In this document: in pieces, positions 18,868 to 28,484 of the stretch
How the letters are laid out: the number at the start of each line of letters is the position of its first letter
Numbering within the stretch: position 1 is the first letter of the stretch
NCBI GenBank assembly: GCA_963845445.1
Contig: CAWJSE010000002.1
Coordinates: forward strand, 2,790,001 to 2,854,000
DNA length: 64,000 nucleotides
Direction: 5' to 3'
From: JABDBL01 sp963845445
GTDB taxonomy: Bacteria; Cyanobacteriota; Vampirovibrionia; Obscuribacterales; Obscuribacteraceae
Made by a program: the position numbers and the translations under genes
The notes under the pieces: model-generated
What the model was told of the DNA's origin: nothing
The model's database searches: none
The model's input: the letters and a program-made list of their open reading frames with translations, nothing else

Positions 18868-19966
18868 ATGAACAATCTATGCTATTCATCATCAGTAGAT
18901 CAATTTAGCAAAGATCTCTACTACGTCTCAAAAATCAAGGACACCGGCCCAAAAGCCAAAGCTCTGCTGATAACACCTGATCCGGCTTTGCCTATATCAG
19001 ACCAAATAAGTACCACCATAATCAAAGGTTTGCCCGACAAACAAATACTGAAAAATGAATACCTTGAGATGTTCACCGGCCTAAATGCCAATAGAGTAAG
19101 GGCTAAAAGCGATGGCACTTACTGTTACAGTCCCGACGACGCCGAATTCGCCGCCGTCTCGGTATTTCTCAGTTTGCAGAAACAAATGGAGTTATATCTA
19201 AGCCTGGGTCTTAGACCACCCAAACAATCGTTATTCGTTATAGTTAATGACCCACTCAAACCAGATAACGCCTATTTTACTCCCAGCCGTTATGAAATAC
19301 ATATAGGCATAGGTTCTGGTGTAAAACATGGCGGTCTGACTAAAAATATTGCATTCGATTTAAGCGTAGTCAATCATGAATTTGGTCACGCCGCAGTCTT
19401 TCTACAAGTACCGGGTGGTGATCTTGTAGGCAAATTGGGATCTGCTATAAACGAAGCGATTGGGGACGTCTTGGGTGCACTGGTAATGGATTATCTAAAT
19501 AGAATATGGTATGCCAAGCAAATTGGCCGATCCTTTTACCGCGCAAAACTTACAAAATGATTTGCGCATAATCGGCAAATACGCCGAACCTCCTTTCGGC
19601 ATAAGGTGCTTAAAGAGCGGTAAGAGATGGCCGGACGATCTAGTGGGTGAACCCCATGCAGATGGTCTAATAGTGGGCGCCGCCTTGGCCGATCTTCTGG
19701 TAGCTATGGCAACAGAAAGTGCAATTCTTGAAGAGCAAATCAAGCTATTCGTTAAGCTTACTTTATTGGCTCTCACTCTCCTGCCCAGTTATAAAGTCGA
19801 CTTTCACGACCTACTACGGGCGTTGATCGCCGCCGATAAAGAAATTTGCGCAGGCAAATATCGAGCGGATATTGAACAATGTTTTGCCAATCATGGTATC
19901 ACATTAGATGCCATGCAAAAAAATGGCAGGAATAATTCATCCAAACAATTGGCTGTGGCCGGATAA
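18868..19966 (+). pseudogene. Gluzincin metallopeptidase (M4/M36-like), frameshifted
   Basis: Two frames (18868-19560 and 19511-19966) form one protein of about 365 residues. The first carries the zinc site NHEFGHAAVF and, 29 residues later, NEAIGDVLGAL, supplying the glutamate third ligand as in thermolysin-like enzymes. The second carries EPHADGLIVGAALADL, which resembles the M36/M4 C-terminal segment. No signal peptide is seen, which is odd for this usually secreted class. The frame changes somewhere between 19500 and 19555. ATG 18868 follows AAGGGG at eight bases. Confidence 0.72.
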
Positions 19967-20043
19967 TTCAACATAAAGAAAGGTCGCAAATTTTGCGCAC
20001 TTTCTTTACTTTTTTACCATTACCTGAGACCATAATTACTACC

Positions 20044-20730
20044 ATGAATAATATAAGCCCTAACAAAAGCAATGCCTCTAGCGATTACAGCAGCACTGCC
20101 GTTGATCAAAAAAGTCCTGAGCAATCCGCCGAAATAAAATTGCTTATTTTTGATATGGGCAAAGTTTTTATACATTTCGATTGGGAACGTACCTATGGAG
20201 CTTTCGTTAAGGCAACAAAACGGGATCCAGAATCTGTCAAGGCTGCCTTTCTGGCTGTTTATTTCCCCTATGAGCGTGGCCAAATAACTACTCAAGACGT
20301 TATCAACCACCTAAATAAGGAGCTTGAATCTTCTTTGACCCATGCAGAATTTTCGGCCCTTTGGACATCAACATTAGACGAAGACAAAGAAATGACAGCA
20401 TTATTGCAAATATTGCGCAAGAGTAAGCTTCCTATGTACCTTTTGTCTAATATTAACGAAGTCTCTTTTGGCCATGTTGAAAACAATTTCAATATTTCGC
20501 GGCATTTCGATGAATTAGTACTTTCCTACAAAGTAGGACATATTAAGCCAGCTGTAGAAATTTATCACGAAGTTCTCAACCGCAGCAAAATGCCTGCTCA
20601 AAATTGTTTATTCATCGATGACATGTACGAAAATATCGAAGCAGCCAAATCTGTTGGCATAAATAGCATTCATTTCAATGGCATTGAAGATCTAAAAAAT
20701 AAATTGGCTGGCTACGGCATAAAAGTTTAA
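20044..20730 (+). CDS. HAD-superfamily phosphatase (YihX-like)
   Basis: HAD-IA hydrolase. Motif I is IFDMGKVFIHFDW: the nucleophile Asp is present and the +2 residue is Gly, as in the YihX glucose-1-phosphatase group (FDLGN). Motif II is LLSNIN, the motif III lysine lies in YKVGHIKP, and the motif IV acidic pair is in CLFIDDMYENIEAA. The first 30 residues are a Ser/Asn-rich extension of unclear value. A start 17 codons upstream is possible, but ATG 20044 is preferred. Substrate unknown. Confidence 0.82.
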   Translation: MNNISPNKSNASSDYSSTAVDQKSPEQSAEIKLLIFDMGKVFIHFDWERTYGAFVKATKRDPESVKAAFLAVYFPYERGQITTQDVINHLNKELESSLTHAEFSALWTSTLDEDKEMTALLQILRKSKLPMYLLSNINEVSFGHVENNFNISRHFDELVLSYKVGHIKPAVEIYHEVLNRSKMPAQNCLFIDDMYENIEAAKSVGINSIHFNGIEDLKNKLAGYGIKV

Positions 20731-20842
20731 AGCCTTGGCTATTTGAACTTTTTAACACACTTGTCGTTTCATTAGTTATCGCCGTTCTGCGGTGATAAGA
20801 GCCTAATTACATACTTATGAGTACATAGTCAATACTAGGTAT

Positions 20843-20866
20843 TGACATATGCCACAAAATGTGTCA
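20843..20866 (+). promoter_or_regulatory. Operator candidate of a toxin-antitoxin pair
   Basis: TGACATAT (20843-20850) and ATGTGTCA (20859-20866) form an inverted repeat with one mismatch and an eight-base spacer. TTGACA at 20842-20847 could be the -35 box, placing the operator on the promoter of the following two genes. Confidence 0.4.
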
Positions 20867-20888
20867 TTTTTATAGGAAGTGCTTTTCA

Positions 20889-21143
20889 ATGGCAAAGCGT
20901 TACAAGCATTTTTAGTCCAAGGGAATTAAATTTCTATTTGCTTATGACGAAAGCGATCCCACTCTTTTACATATTTACGCGCGACATTTGACTACACCCT
21001 GTACAGCCATACGGGCTTGGGAGGAAGGGACAAAAGAAGCTTGGAATATTGAACATAATCGTTATGAAACAAGCTATACAATTTATTGGTTTTGGCTCCA
21101 AAAGGATAGAGAAGTATTGATAATTACCTGCTTTAAGAGGTGA
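20889..21143 (+). pseudogene. Small toxin-like protein with in-frame TAG at codon 9
   Basis: Apart from one stop, the frame is open for 84 codons: MAKRYKHF, TAG, then SKGIKFLFAYDESDPTLLHIY and so on, ending in YTIYWFWLQKDREVLIITCFKR. The TGA lies five bases before the CopG-type antitoxin, the usual toxin-first layout. The W-rich, beta-strand-rich body resembles small toxins paired with CopG antitoxins, but I cannot name the family. TAG may replace TGG (Trp) by mutation or sequence error. If real, the toxin is inactive. Confidence 0.5.
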
Positions 21144-21148
21144 CTTAA

Positions 21149-21430
21149 ATGCCGCGTGGAAAATACAAAAAAGAAGATGTCATAGAAATGGGCGATGTAC
21201 TTCTCGATGCAAAAACTTCGCGTATGATCGAAAAAAAAATAGCTGAAGCAGAAGCAGAATTATCTAAAGAAGTAAGAATCAATTTTCGTTGGGGAAATGA
21301 GCAACTCAGGCTAATTCAAGGTGTTGCGCAAAAATTAGGTGTACCTTACCAAACATACATCAAACAGGTACTTTATCGTCAGGCGATACAAGATCTAAAA
21401 TCGTTCAAAGATTCTGAGCTTTCTAGTTAA
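21149..21430 (+). CDS. CopG-family antitoxin
   Basis: 93-residue ribbon-helix-helix-type protein. The N-terminal half is an extended acidic region. The C-terminal half RINFRWGNEQLRLIQGVAQKLG then VPYQTYIKQVLYRQ matches CopG-type antitoxins (COG5304-like) that both bind DNA and neutralise the toxin. Start ATG follows AGAGGTGA. It appears intact while the toxin-like gene just upstream carries a stop. Confidence 0.7.
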   Translation: MPRGKYKKEDVIEMGDVLLDAKTSRMIEKKIAEAEAELSKEVRINFRWGNEQLRLIQGVAQKLGVPYQTYIKQVLYRQAIQDLKSFKDSELSS

Positions 21431-21566
21431 CTGTATATAAAATTTATTGCGTAATCGCACCGGGCATTTCACCTTTTTGGGAATCTCTATTTGTTTTTTG
21501 CGTTCAGGAATATAAAACTAATCCTTAATACTCCCGTTTGCTTATTTCGGACACTTAGTTTTTAGT

Positions 21567-22253
21567 CTACAGCAAGCAATATTTATCTAGGCTGTTGCGC
21601 AGCCATTGCATAGAATCAGCTAATTTTAGGCGATATTCTTCTCTTTCATTATCGTTCAATTTCGCCGGCACAAATATTGGATCACCAATCATATAAACAA
21701 TCGGCGATCCAAAATAACAGCCCATCATTTTATCCCAACCCCAGAAAAAATGATTTTTCTTGCCTTTACAGGCAAAGGGCAATAGCGGTAAACCGGTCAA
21801 TTCAGCCATTCTAATTACGCCCGTCTTTGGTTCGTAAATAGGTCCACGCGGGCCATCTACCGCTATAACCAGACTTTGACCTGCTCGCGCTGCATCTATT
21901 AATTGCTTAGCTCCCTCAATTGCTTTATGAGCCGGCGATCCTCGCGCCACACTATAACCCATTTTCTGTGCCATCCTGGCTAAAAACTCACCATCACGGC
22001 TCCGGCTAATTAAAGCTGTTAGCTTGCTTCTGTCTTCTATTATGTGCAACATACCAATTAAACGCCCATGATAAAGAGCGACAATTATCGGTTTACCAGA
22101 ACTGAGAAATTCACGGGCTGCTGGCGAAATAAACTTAATAGTAGAAAAGCTTTTATCAAAAAAATTACAGCCCTTTGCACAAAGAGATGCCAAAAACTCG
22201 GTGCGTAATTCATCCAGCCAAGGATATTTGGTGAAAATGTGTTTGAGCTTCAT
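21567..22253 (-). CDS. Lysophospholipid acyltransferase-family protein (DUF374)
   Basis: 228-residue membrane-associated acyltransferase-like protein. It has YHGRLIGMLHI (the H-containing catalytic region), SRSRDGEFLARMAQKMGY, SVARGSPAHKAIEGAKQL and the hallmark DGPRGPIYEPKTGV. DUF374 proteins are thought to acylate lipids, for instance in lipid A or lysophospholipid metabolism; the exact substrate is unknown. It starts 12 bp after the glycosyltransferase stop on the same strand, so the two form an envelope-lipid operon. Confidence 0.85.
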   Translation of the reverse strand: MKLKHIFTKYPWLDELRTEFLASLCAKGCNFFDKSFSTIKFISPAAREFLSSGKPIIVALYHGRLIGMLHIIEDRSKLTALISRSRDGEFLARMAQKMGYSVARGSPAHKAIEGAKQLIDAARAGQSLVIAVDGPRGPIYEPKTGVIRMAELTGLPLLPFACKGKKNHFFWGWDKMMGCYFGSPIVYMIGDPIFVPAKLNDNEREEYRLKLADSMQWLRNSLDKYCLL

Positions 22254-22265
22254 TTTGGCTAACCG

Positions 22266-23936
22266 CTACTTACTATCGTCAAAATTAGTCGCCACTACCA
22301 ATGGTACCGCATCAGCAATATTTCCTGCCTTCTCAAATAAATAGCCTGGCGTTAAAGGATGTGTAGCCACCGTGTCTGAGGAGATTATGTGATATTTTTC
22401 TCGTTGGGCAGCTGGCAAAAGATTGTATTTATTCTCCGGCACAATTAACAACCTTGGTCCACCTTTGCTCATAAATTCGGCCATTTGACCCGCATTGCTA
22501 AGTCGCTGTGCATCCTTTCCAGACTGAAATAATATTTCGTCAATCCAAGAAGCAGCCGTATCCTCTATGCCCACTCTCATGTTACTTGGTCCCGTTTTAA
22601 TCATCGTGACATATTTGCTTACTGGCACTAGTTTATTGATTTGCGGCAGAATCACTATCGAAAAAATGATTGTTGAAGCAAGTACCGCAAAGGCGAGACC
22701 ATTAATGGCAGTCAAATACTTGGAATGACAATTGCCCACATAGCGAGCACACAATAAGGCTGCCCCCGTAAAAGCAGGCAGTGTGTAATAATCGCATTTT
22801 CCTCGCGAAAAACAAAAGAATCCTACTGAGACAAATACCCAAACCCACAAAAACAATTCTGCCGACAATTCTTGATTTAAAGCCCTAAACACTCGCAAAG
22901 AGAGCGGCATGATGCTTCGATTTTTGACATTTTCATAATGCAAATCAGCACTAACTTTTATTTCTCTTTTGAGTCTTTTGCCGAACTCGATCAAATTTTT
23001 GCCAAACCAGAATAGCGCTGGTACAGTCAAAAGAGACCAGGGAGCAAAACCAAGAAAAAATGAAACTATTGTGTACCAAAAAGGTCTATGCACATCATAA
23101 GTGGATCCGGCAAAGCGCTGCAGATTCTCTTGTATAAAGAAGTGAACCATTGACTGGGATCCATTAGCCAAATAAGCAGCATAGAACCAAGGCGAAGCCA
23201 CCAAAATAACAGTAATCAATCCCCAAATAATGTGCTTTGCTTTGATAAATGTCAGTCGTTGTACGAGAGCCAAATATATTAAAGAAGCTAACGCGGGCAA
23301 TACTATGCCCACGGGCCCTTTAGTTAAAAAAGCAAAACCCATACTCAAAGCCGCAAGCCACCAATATAATGTTCGCTTCCTTTTAGAAATAATTCCCGCA
23401 TAAACAGCGAAGAGTGAAAAAGCATCAAACATAACTAAAAACATATCTGACATACACAGACAACTGAAAGACAAATACATGAAGCCTGTCGAGAGCATGC
23501 AAGCAGCTAACAAACCTGTTCTTCTACCAAACAAATAAGCGCCCGCTAGGGCAGTAGTAAGTATTGTCACCAGAGAAGCAAAAATCATAGGAATGCGGGC
23601 TGCGAAATGGCTTATTCCTATACCTTTAAACATAGCAATAATTAGCCAATAAACAAAAATCGGCTTATCAAAGAATGGTTGGTTATGATAAAGCGGAGTA
23701 ATGAAATTATTGTTGGTGAGCATCTCGCGGGCACATTCAGCAAAAAACACTTCTGCTCTACTAAATTTAATCCAATAAGCCGACAAAGACAAATACGCCA
23801 CTGCTGCCAGAGCTAGAGTTATCAGCAGTTCGCAAGCAAATCGCCGCAAGGATATCCCTTTGGCTAGATCATGCTTTCGCGGAGCGTCTTTTAGCCATTG
23901 CTCAAATCTTGGTTCTCTCTCGATTGTTTTCTGCAT
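22266..23936 (-). CDS. ArnT/PMT-family glycosyltransferase
   Basis: 556-residue polytopic membrane protein of the GT-C fold. The first periplasmic loop has the signature RAEVFFAECAREMLTNNNFITPLYHNQPFFDKP, with the E and D positions expected for ArnT (4-amino-4-deoxy-arabinose transferase to lipid A) and PMT enzymes. About ten to twelve hydrophobic segments follow (YWWLAALSMGFAFLTKGP is typical). The soluble C-terminal domain ends near FDDSK. It shares an operon with the DUF374 acyltransferase downstream, which supports a lipid-modification role. The acceptor is unproven. Confidence 0.87.
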   Translation of the reverse strand: MQKTIEREPRFEQWLKDAPRKHDLAKGISLRRFACELLITLALAAVAYLSLSAYWIKFSRAEVFFAECAREMLTNNNFITPLYHNQPFFDKPIFVYWLIIAMFKGIGISHFAARIPMIFASLVTILTTALAGAYLFGRRTGLLAACMLSTGFMYLSFSCLCMSDMFLVMFDAFSLFAVYAGIISKRKRTLYWWLAALSMGFAFLTKGPVGIVLPALASLIYLALVQRLTFIKAKHIIWGLITVILVASPWFYAAYLANGSQSMVHFFIQENLQRFAGSTYDVHRPFWYTIVSFFLGFAPWSLLTVPALFWFGKNLIEFGKRLKREIKVSADLHYENVKNRSIMPLSLRVFRALNQELSAELFLWVWVFVSVGFFCFSRGKCDYYTLPAFTGAALLCARYVGNCHSKYLTAINGLAFAVLASTIIFSIVILPQINKLVPVSKYVTMIKTGPSNMRVGIEDTAASWIDEILFQSGKDAQRLSNAGQMAEFMSKGGPRLLIVPENKYNLLPAAQREKYHIISSDTVATHPLTPGYLFEKAGNIADAVPLVVATNFDDSK

Positions 23937-24218
23937 AAATTCTCGGCAGCAGCCAGTTTTGAAAATCTCCTCAGTTTACCCTGGAAACCTCTTCGAAACC
24001 GTTTTAAGACTCCGGCTTTGTTAATTTAAAAACGTTAATGCGAGCAAAGCTGGGTTAGGCCACTTTCTTATTTTTAGGGCATTATCACGACTCATAAACT
24101 GGGCTAGACTTGAATTATGTCTCCACACAATCTGCACAAGTTTGACCAATGATAAGAAAAAGTCCAATATCGAAGCAGTAAATATTCAAGCTATTAAATT
24201 TAGGCCCGGTGAGAGTAA

Positions 24219-25886
24219 ATGCCAAATTTTGCTTCAATTCCCAAAAGAAATAAAATTATGATAAGAAGATTCGCTCTGCTTAATACCGCAATCTTTCTGC
24301 TTGCAACAAATTTGTTAATTACAATACAAAGTCCAAGCATAGCTAGGTCATCTTCAGACAAACCATCTTTCAAAGCAAACAAAACCCTGACCGGCTCGGC
24401 TTCATTCCGTCAGGTAACTGATGGCGATGTTTGCTATTTACTCAACAGAATGAGCTTCGGTCCCCGCCCCGGTGACCTACAAGCACTGAAAGCCATGGGC
24501 ATTGGCAATTATATTAATCAACAATTAAATCCGAACACAATACCCGAATCTCCTCTTATCACAGAATTCGTCTCTAGTGATTCTGATCTGGCCGCTACTC
24601 CGGTAGACCTCTATATGGCTTATGGACCGCCGGCGGTTAAGGCTGCCATGGGCGGTGCAGCTATCATTACCCCAGAAGATAAAAATGAAGCTAGAAAAAT
24701 AGTGCGTAAAGAAGAAAATCAATTGAACAAAAAATTTGCTCAATTACACTTCATGCGCGCCCAATATAGTCCCAAACAATTACAAGAAGTGATGACAGAT
24801 TTCTGGTTTAACCATTTCAATATATATGGTGATAAGGGCTTGGATAAAATGTGGGTAGGTATTTACGAAGATAAAGCCATTCGTCCCTATGCTTTAGGAA
24901 AATTCAGAGATTTATTGGGTGCCACCTGCCATCACTCAGCAATGCTCTTTTATCTGGATAATTGGCAAAATTCGGCAGCACCGCCGCCCTCAAACAGAGA
25001 AGCTCTTGCTAATGGGCAAAACAACAATGCCCCACGCGGCCGCTTCAGCGGTTTGAATGAAAATTATGCCCGGGAGCTCATGGAATTGCATACCCTAGGT
25101 GTTGATGGTGGCTATACTCAACAAGATGTTATCCAATTAGCAAAAATTCTCACCGGCCTTGGTCTGCCACCACAAGGTAGGCGCGCTCTTACACTTAATA
25201 TTGATCCCATTATGGGCGACTGCTTTGACGAAAAACGTCATGATTTTTCAGACAAAATGTTACTAGGACATCCAATTCAAGGTTCGGGCGAGAAAGAAAT
25301 AGAAGACGCTCTAGACTTACTCGCCAGTCGCCCTGCCACCGCCCATCACATTTGTTACGAATTGGCGCAATATTTTGTTGCCGACAAACCACCAGCAAGC
25401 TTAGTGGATAGAATGACAGCGCGGTTCAAGCACACCACTGGTGATATCAAAGCCGTTATGAAGGAACTTCTTACAAGCGATGAATTTTGGGACCCCCATT
25501 ACCGCTTTGCCAAATATAAAAACCCTTTTCGTTACGCTGTTTCCGCTCTGCGAGCTACAAATGCCCAGCCTAGTAATTATGCTGCTATTATGGGTTTCCT
25601 TCGTCAGCAAGGTATGCCTATATACGGCTGCATTACGCCCGATGGCTATAAAAATACCAAAGAAGCCTGGTTAAACTCAGACACATTGCTCAAACGCATT
25701 GGCTTTGCTGCTGACATTGCTTCTGGACACATGAAAAATGTCTGCCCGGAGCCCCCAGACTATACTGTGGTAGGCACTGTATTTGGTGCCACACTTTCTC
25801 CCAATACTGTACGTGTAATTACCAAGGCTCCCGACAAAATTAAATTGGCTTTACTGCTCGGAAGTCCAGAATTTATGCTTTATTAG
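24219..25886 (+). CDS. DUF1800 domain-containing exported protein
   Basis: 555 residues. The N-terminal hydrophobic segment (FALLNTAIFLLATNLLITI) is a signal peptide or anchor. DUF1800 begins at LLNRMSFGPRPGDLQALKAMG and includes the conserved MTDFWFNHFNIYGDKG, ENYARELMELHTLGVDGGYTQQD and ITPDGYKNTKEAWLNSD motifs. DUF1800 and DUF1501 genes are typically adjacent, as here, and are thought to act in the cell envelope; biochemical function is unknown. Start at 24219 follows GGTGAG; ATG 24258 is an alternative giving a cleaner signal peptide. Confidence 0.9.
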   Translation: MPNFASIPKRNKIMIRRFALLNTAIFLLATNLLITIQSPSIARSSSDKPSFKANKTLTGSASFRQVTDGDVCYLLNRMSFGPRPGDLQALKAMGIGNYINQQLNPNTIPESPLITEFVSSDSDLAATPVDLYMAYGPPAVKAAMGGAAIITPEDKNEARKIVRKEENQLNKKFAQLHFMRAQYSPKQLQEVMTDFWFNHFNIYGDKGLDKMWVGIYEDKAIRPYALGKFRDLLGATCHHSAMLFYLDNWQNSAAPPPSNREALANGQNNNAPRGRFSGLNENYARELMELHTLGVDGGYTQQDVIQLAKILTGLGLPPQGRRALTLNIDPIMGDCFDEKRHDFSDKMLLGHPIQGSGEKEIEDALDLLASRPATAHHICYELAQYFVADKPPASLVDRMTARFKHTTGDIKAVMKELLTSDEFWDPHYRFAKYKNPFRYAVSALRATNAQPSNYAAIMGFLRQQGMPIYGCITPDGYKNTKEAWLNSDTLLKRIGFAADIASGHMKNVCPEPPDYTVVGTVFGATLSPNTVRVITKAPDKIKLALLLGSPEFMLY

Positions 25887-25909
25887 CTGCTTTTACTTGG
25901 AGATTCTAT

Positions 25910-27223
25910 ATGTATTATTTAAATCGCCGTCAATTTTTAAGATCAGCCTATTTGGTCTCGCTAGCAGGATTTTTGCCTAGCGCCAATAGCTGGGCCTATA
26001 GCGCGGGCTCTGCCGACCCCAATAGCAGTAAATTGATCATTATTCTGCTGCGGGGAGCTGTTGATGGTTTGAATGTCGTTGTCCCTTATGGTGATAATGA
26101 CTATTATTCGCTGAGACCGACTATTGCCGTTGCCAGACCCGGTAATAATGCCGGAGCAATAGATTTAGATGGTCACTTTGGCATGAATCCAGCTTTAGAG
26201 CCTCTTTTGCCATTGTGGCAGTCAAAGGGTTTGGCTTTTGTACATGCCAGTGGCTCACCGGATCCTACTCGTTCACATTTTGATGCTCAGGACTACATGG
26301 AAAGCGGCATGCCCGGCGTAAAAATGGTTTCGTCGGGCTGGCTAAATAGGCTTGTAGAGACTTTGCCCTCTAATCAGTCACCGGTGCAAGCACTTAATTT
26401 AGGAGCTGTATTACCACGCATTTTTGCCGGGACAGCCAAAGTGGGTAGTGCTCCACGCAATCTCAAGGAGAATAAAATAGTTCTGGACAGGCCAGCAGTT
26501 GCAGATTACTTTTCTCAGCTCTATCGCGACGAGGGAACAGATCTTGGTCAGGCTTTCGCCGAAGGTATGTCTGCTCATAAAACAATTGAAAGTGCTTTGT
26601 CCGATGCCGAAAATAATCCAGCCATGAATACTACCCCTAACGCGACTGGGCAAAGTCAATCCTTATCCGCACTAGCTAGCGAGCAAAAAGCGGCTAGTCG
26701 CGGCGCCCCTTTGCCAAAAAACTATGGCGATTTTGGTAACCAATTAGGAAAACTAATGAATCACGATCCTTCTATACAAATTGCTTTCACCGATTTTGGT
26801 GGTTGGGACACCCATGTCAATCAGGGAAACGGCACCGGACAATTAGCTAATCGTTTAAAGCCTTTAGCCGCTGGTCTTTACGAATTAGCCTATGCCCTGG
26901 GCCCTTTATATAAAAACACAACTATCGTAGTTATGTCTGAGTTTGGCCGCACAGTAAAAGAAAATGGCAATATGGGAACAGATCACGGACACGGCAATGT
27001 AATGTGGCTTATGGGCGGCACTATCCCTGGTGGCAAGGTGTATGGACGCTGGTCCAATTTGAAGCCAAACAATTTATACGAAGGCAGGGACGTGCCTGCC
27101 ACCACCGATTTTCGTGATGTTATTTGCTATGTGCTCAATAATCACTTAGCTCTCTCTAGGAAATCGCTATCCACCGTATTCCCTGATTTCACTATGTCAA
27201 ACAGACCACTGGTGGTTGTATAG
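25910..27223 (+). CDS. DUF1501 domain-containing protein, Tat substrate
   Basis: 437 residues. The N-terminus NRRQFLRSAYLVSLAGFLP has the twin-arginine R-R-x-F-L motif (R6, R7), so export of a folded, possibly metal-containing protein via Tat is expected. DUF1501 hallmarks: IILLRGAVDGLNVVVPYGD, HFDAQDYMESG, FTDFGGWDTHVNQG and VVMSEFGRTVKENGNMGTDHGHGN, which together resemble an alkaline-phosphatase/sulfatase-like metal site. It lies 23 bp behind the DUF1800 gene and is co-transcribed with it. Confidence 0.9.
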   Translation: MYYLNRRQFLRSAYLVSLAGFLPSANSWAYSAGSADPNSSKLIIILLRGAVDGLNVVVPYGDNDYYSLRPTIAVARPGNNAGAIDLDGHFGMNPALEPLLPLWQSKGLAFVHASGSPDPTRSHFDAQDYMESGMPGVKMVSSGWLNRLVETLPSNQSPVQALNLGAVLPRIFAGTAKVGSAPRNLKENKIVLDRPAVADYFSQLYRDEGTDLGQAFAEGMSAHKTIESALSDAENNPAMNTTPNATGQSQSLSALASEQKAASRGAPLPKNYGDFGNQLGKLMNHDPSIQIAFTDFGGWDTHVNQGNGTGQLANRLKPLAAGLYELAYALGPLYKNTTIVVMSEFGRTVKENGNMGTDHGHGNVMWLMGGTIPGGKVYGRWSNLKPNNLYEGRDVPATTDFRDVICYVLNNHLALSRKSLSTVFPDFTMSNRPLVVV

Positions 27224-27292
27224 CCGACGCCAACCATTAAATACTTGCGCTCAAGCCCAGCATTCAAAAGTTTGGTCGACATTAACAGGACT

Positions 27293-28228
27293 TCAGGCGT
27301 AGGCAGGAACTGGTTCCTGAGCCAGATTTTTGGCAGCGATTTTGCAGACAAATTCTGCATAGTAGTACGCTACTTCTTCTTTCTTCAAGTCCATTGTTAA
27401 TACGTGATCACAGCCTTCTAAGAATTTGATTTGTTTATCTTCTGAACCTAACCAGCTATAAAGAGTTTCTGCGTTCCATTTGGTAGTTATAGTGTCTTCA
27501 ACGCTTTGAATTATTAATGTGGGGCATTTGACCTTAGGGGCTTGCTTTTCTATAACTTTAACTAGTCTCTGTATTTCTCTAAGCGAGCCTGCATAAGTGC
27601 GGAATTGCTCTGGATTAAAGTCCTGCGCAGAATGATCTCCGGCGCCCACTTTTTTATAGGAAGTCTTCAAGGCTTCCAATTGCTTCATAATTTGACGCTG
27701 TAAGCGCTCGTCCTTTAGCCCAAATGGCGGCTCTTCAGTCCAATAAAAATATTTTCCCAAAACAGGAAATAGATCAAGCAATGGCAAAAGCACCTGGAAA
27801 GGGTTGGAAGAATTGGCACTGTCATATTTTATTGTGGGCGAAAGCGCCACAATACCTTTGACTTTTGGGTTTTCTAGAGCGAGTAATATAGGCAACAATC
27901 CGCCCATAGACAATCCACCCACTACTACTGCATCACAAGTTTCGCTTAACTCATTAAGTGCCGTTCTGGTAGTGGCAAGCCAATCCTTCCAGCCAGTAGC
28001 CAATAATTCTTTTTGTCCTGCACCGTGTCCAGCAAGCATTGGTACGCTAACTGTGCAACCAAGTTCTTCAAGAACGCGTTCGATAGGTCGCATCTCATTC
28101 GGCATACCAGTTAAACCATGTATTAGCAATGCCCCCATTTTTATGCCACCGGGCAATTTTAATGTAGCAGTTTTATCGATAAACTCTTTTCGGTTAGCTC
28201 TGATTTCTTCTTTTAGTGTCGTAGACAT
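27293..28228 (-). CDS. Alpha/beta hydrolase, carboxylesterase/monoacylglycerol lipase-like
   Basis: 311-residue serine hydrolase. LLIHGLTGMPNEM forms the oxyanion-hole HG motif. The nucleophile elbow is GGLSMGG, the acid is in SVEDTITTKWN and the catalytic His in EGCDHVLTMD. The arrangement matches the Est30/YvaK and bacterial monoglyceride-lipase group, cleaving short-chain esters in the cytosol. No signal peptide. It converges with the DUF1501 gene. Confidence 0.85.
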   Translation of the reverse strand: MSTTLKEEIRANRKEFIDKTATLKLPGGIKMGALLIHGLTGMPNEMRPIERVLEELGCTVSVPMLAGHGAGQKELLATGWKDWLATTRTALNELSETCDAVVVGGLSMGGLLPILLALENPKVKGIVALSPTIKYDSANSSNPFQVLLPLLDLFPVLGKYFYWTEEPPFGLKDERLQRQIMKQLEALKTSYKKVGAGDHSAQDFNPEQFRTYAGSLREIQRLVKVIEKQAPKVKCPTLIIQSVEDTITTKWNAETLYSWLGSEDKQIKFLEGCDHVLTMDLKKEEVAYYYAEFVCKIAAKNLAQEPVPAYA

Positions 28229-28484
28229 TACTGCTCCTTTCGCGTTTCAGGACAGCGCTATTACGCCGCGTTCGCTTGGCACGCTTATCTTTGTGTAGGG
28301 AATGTCTCCTGAATATAACGAGCTTAGCTTACATTAGGCTTACAAGAGCTTTGCTTCCTTAGCTATGCTAAGCACACTTGGTAACCACCTAATTTTTAGA
28401 CAAAGCCAAGGTTTTAGTCCATTAAGACTTTAGCAAGCTAGCAATTTTAAAGAACTATAACAATTACTTAGTTTTAAATACTTG

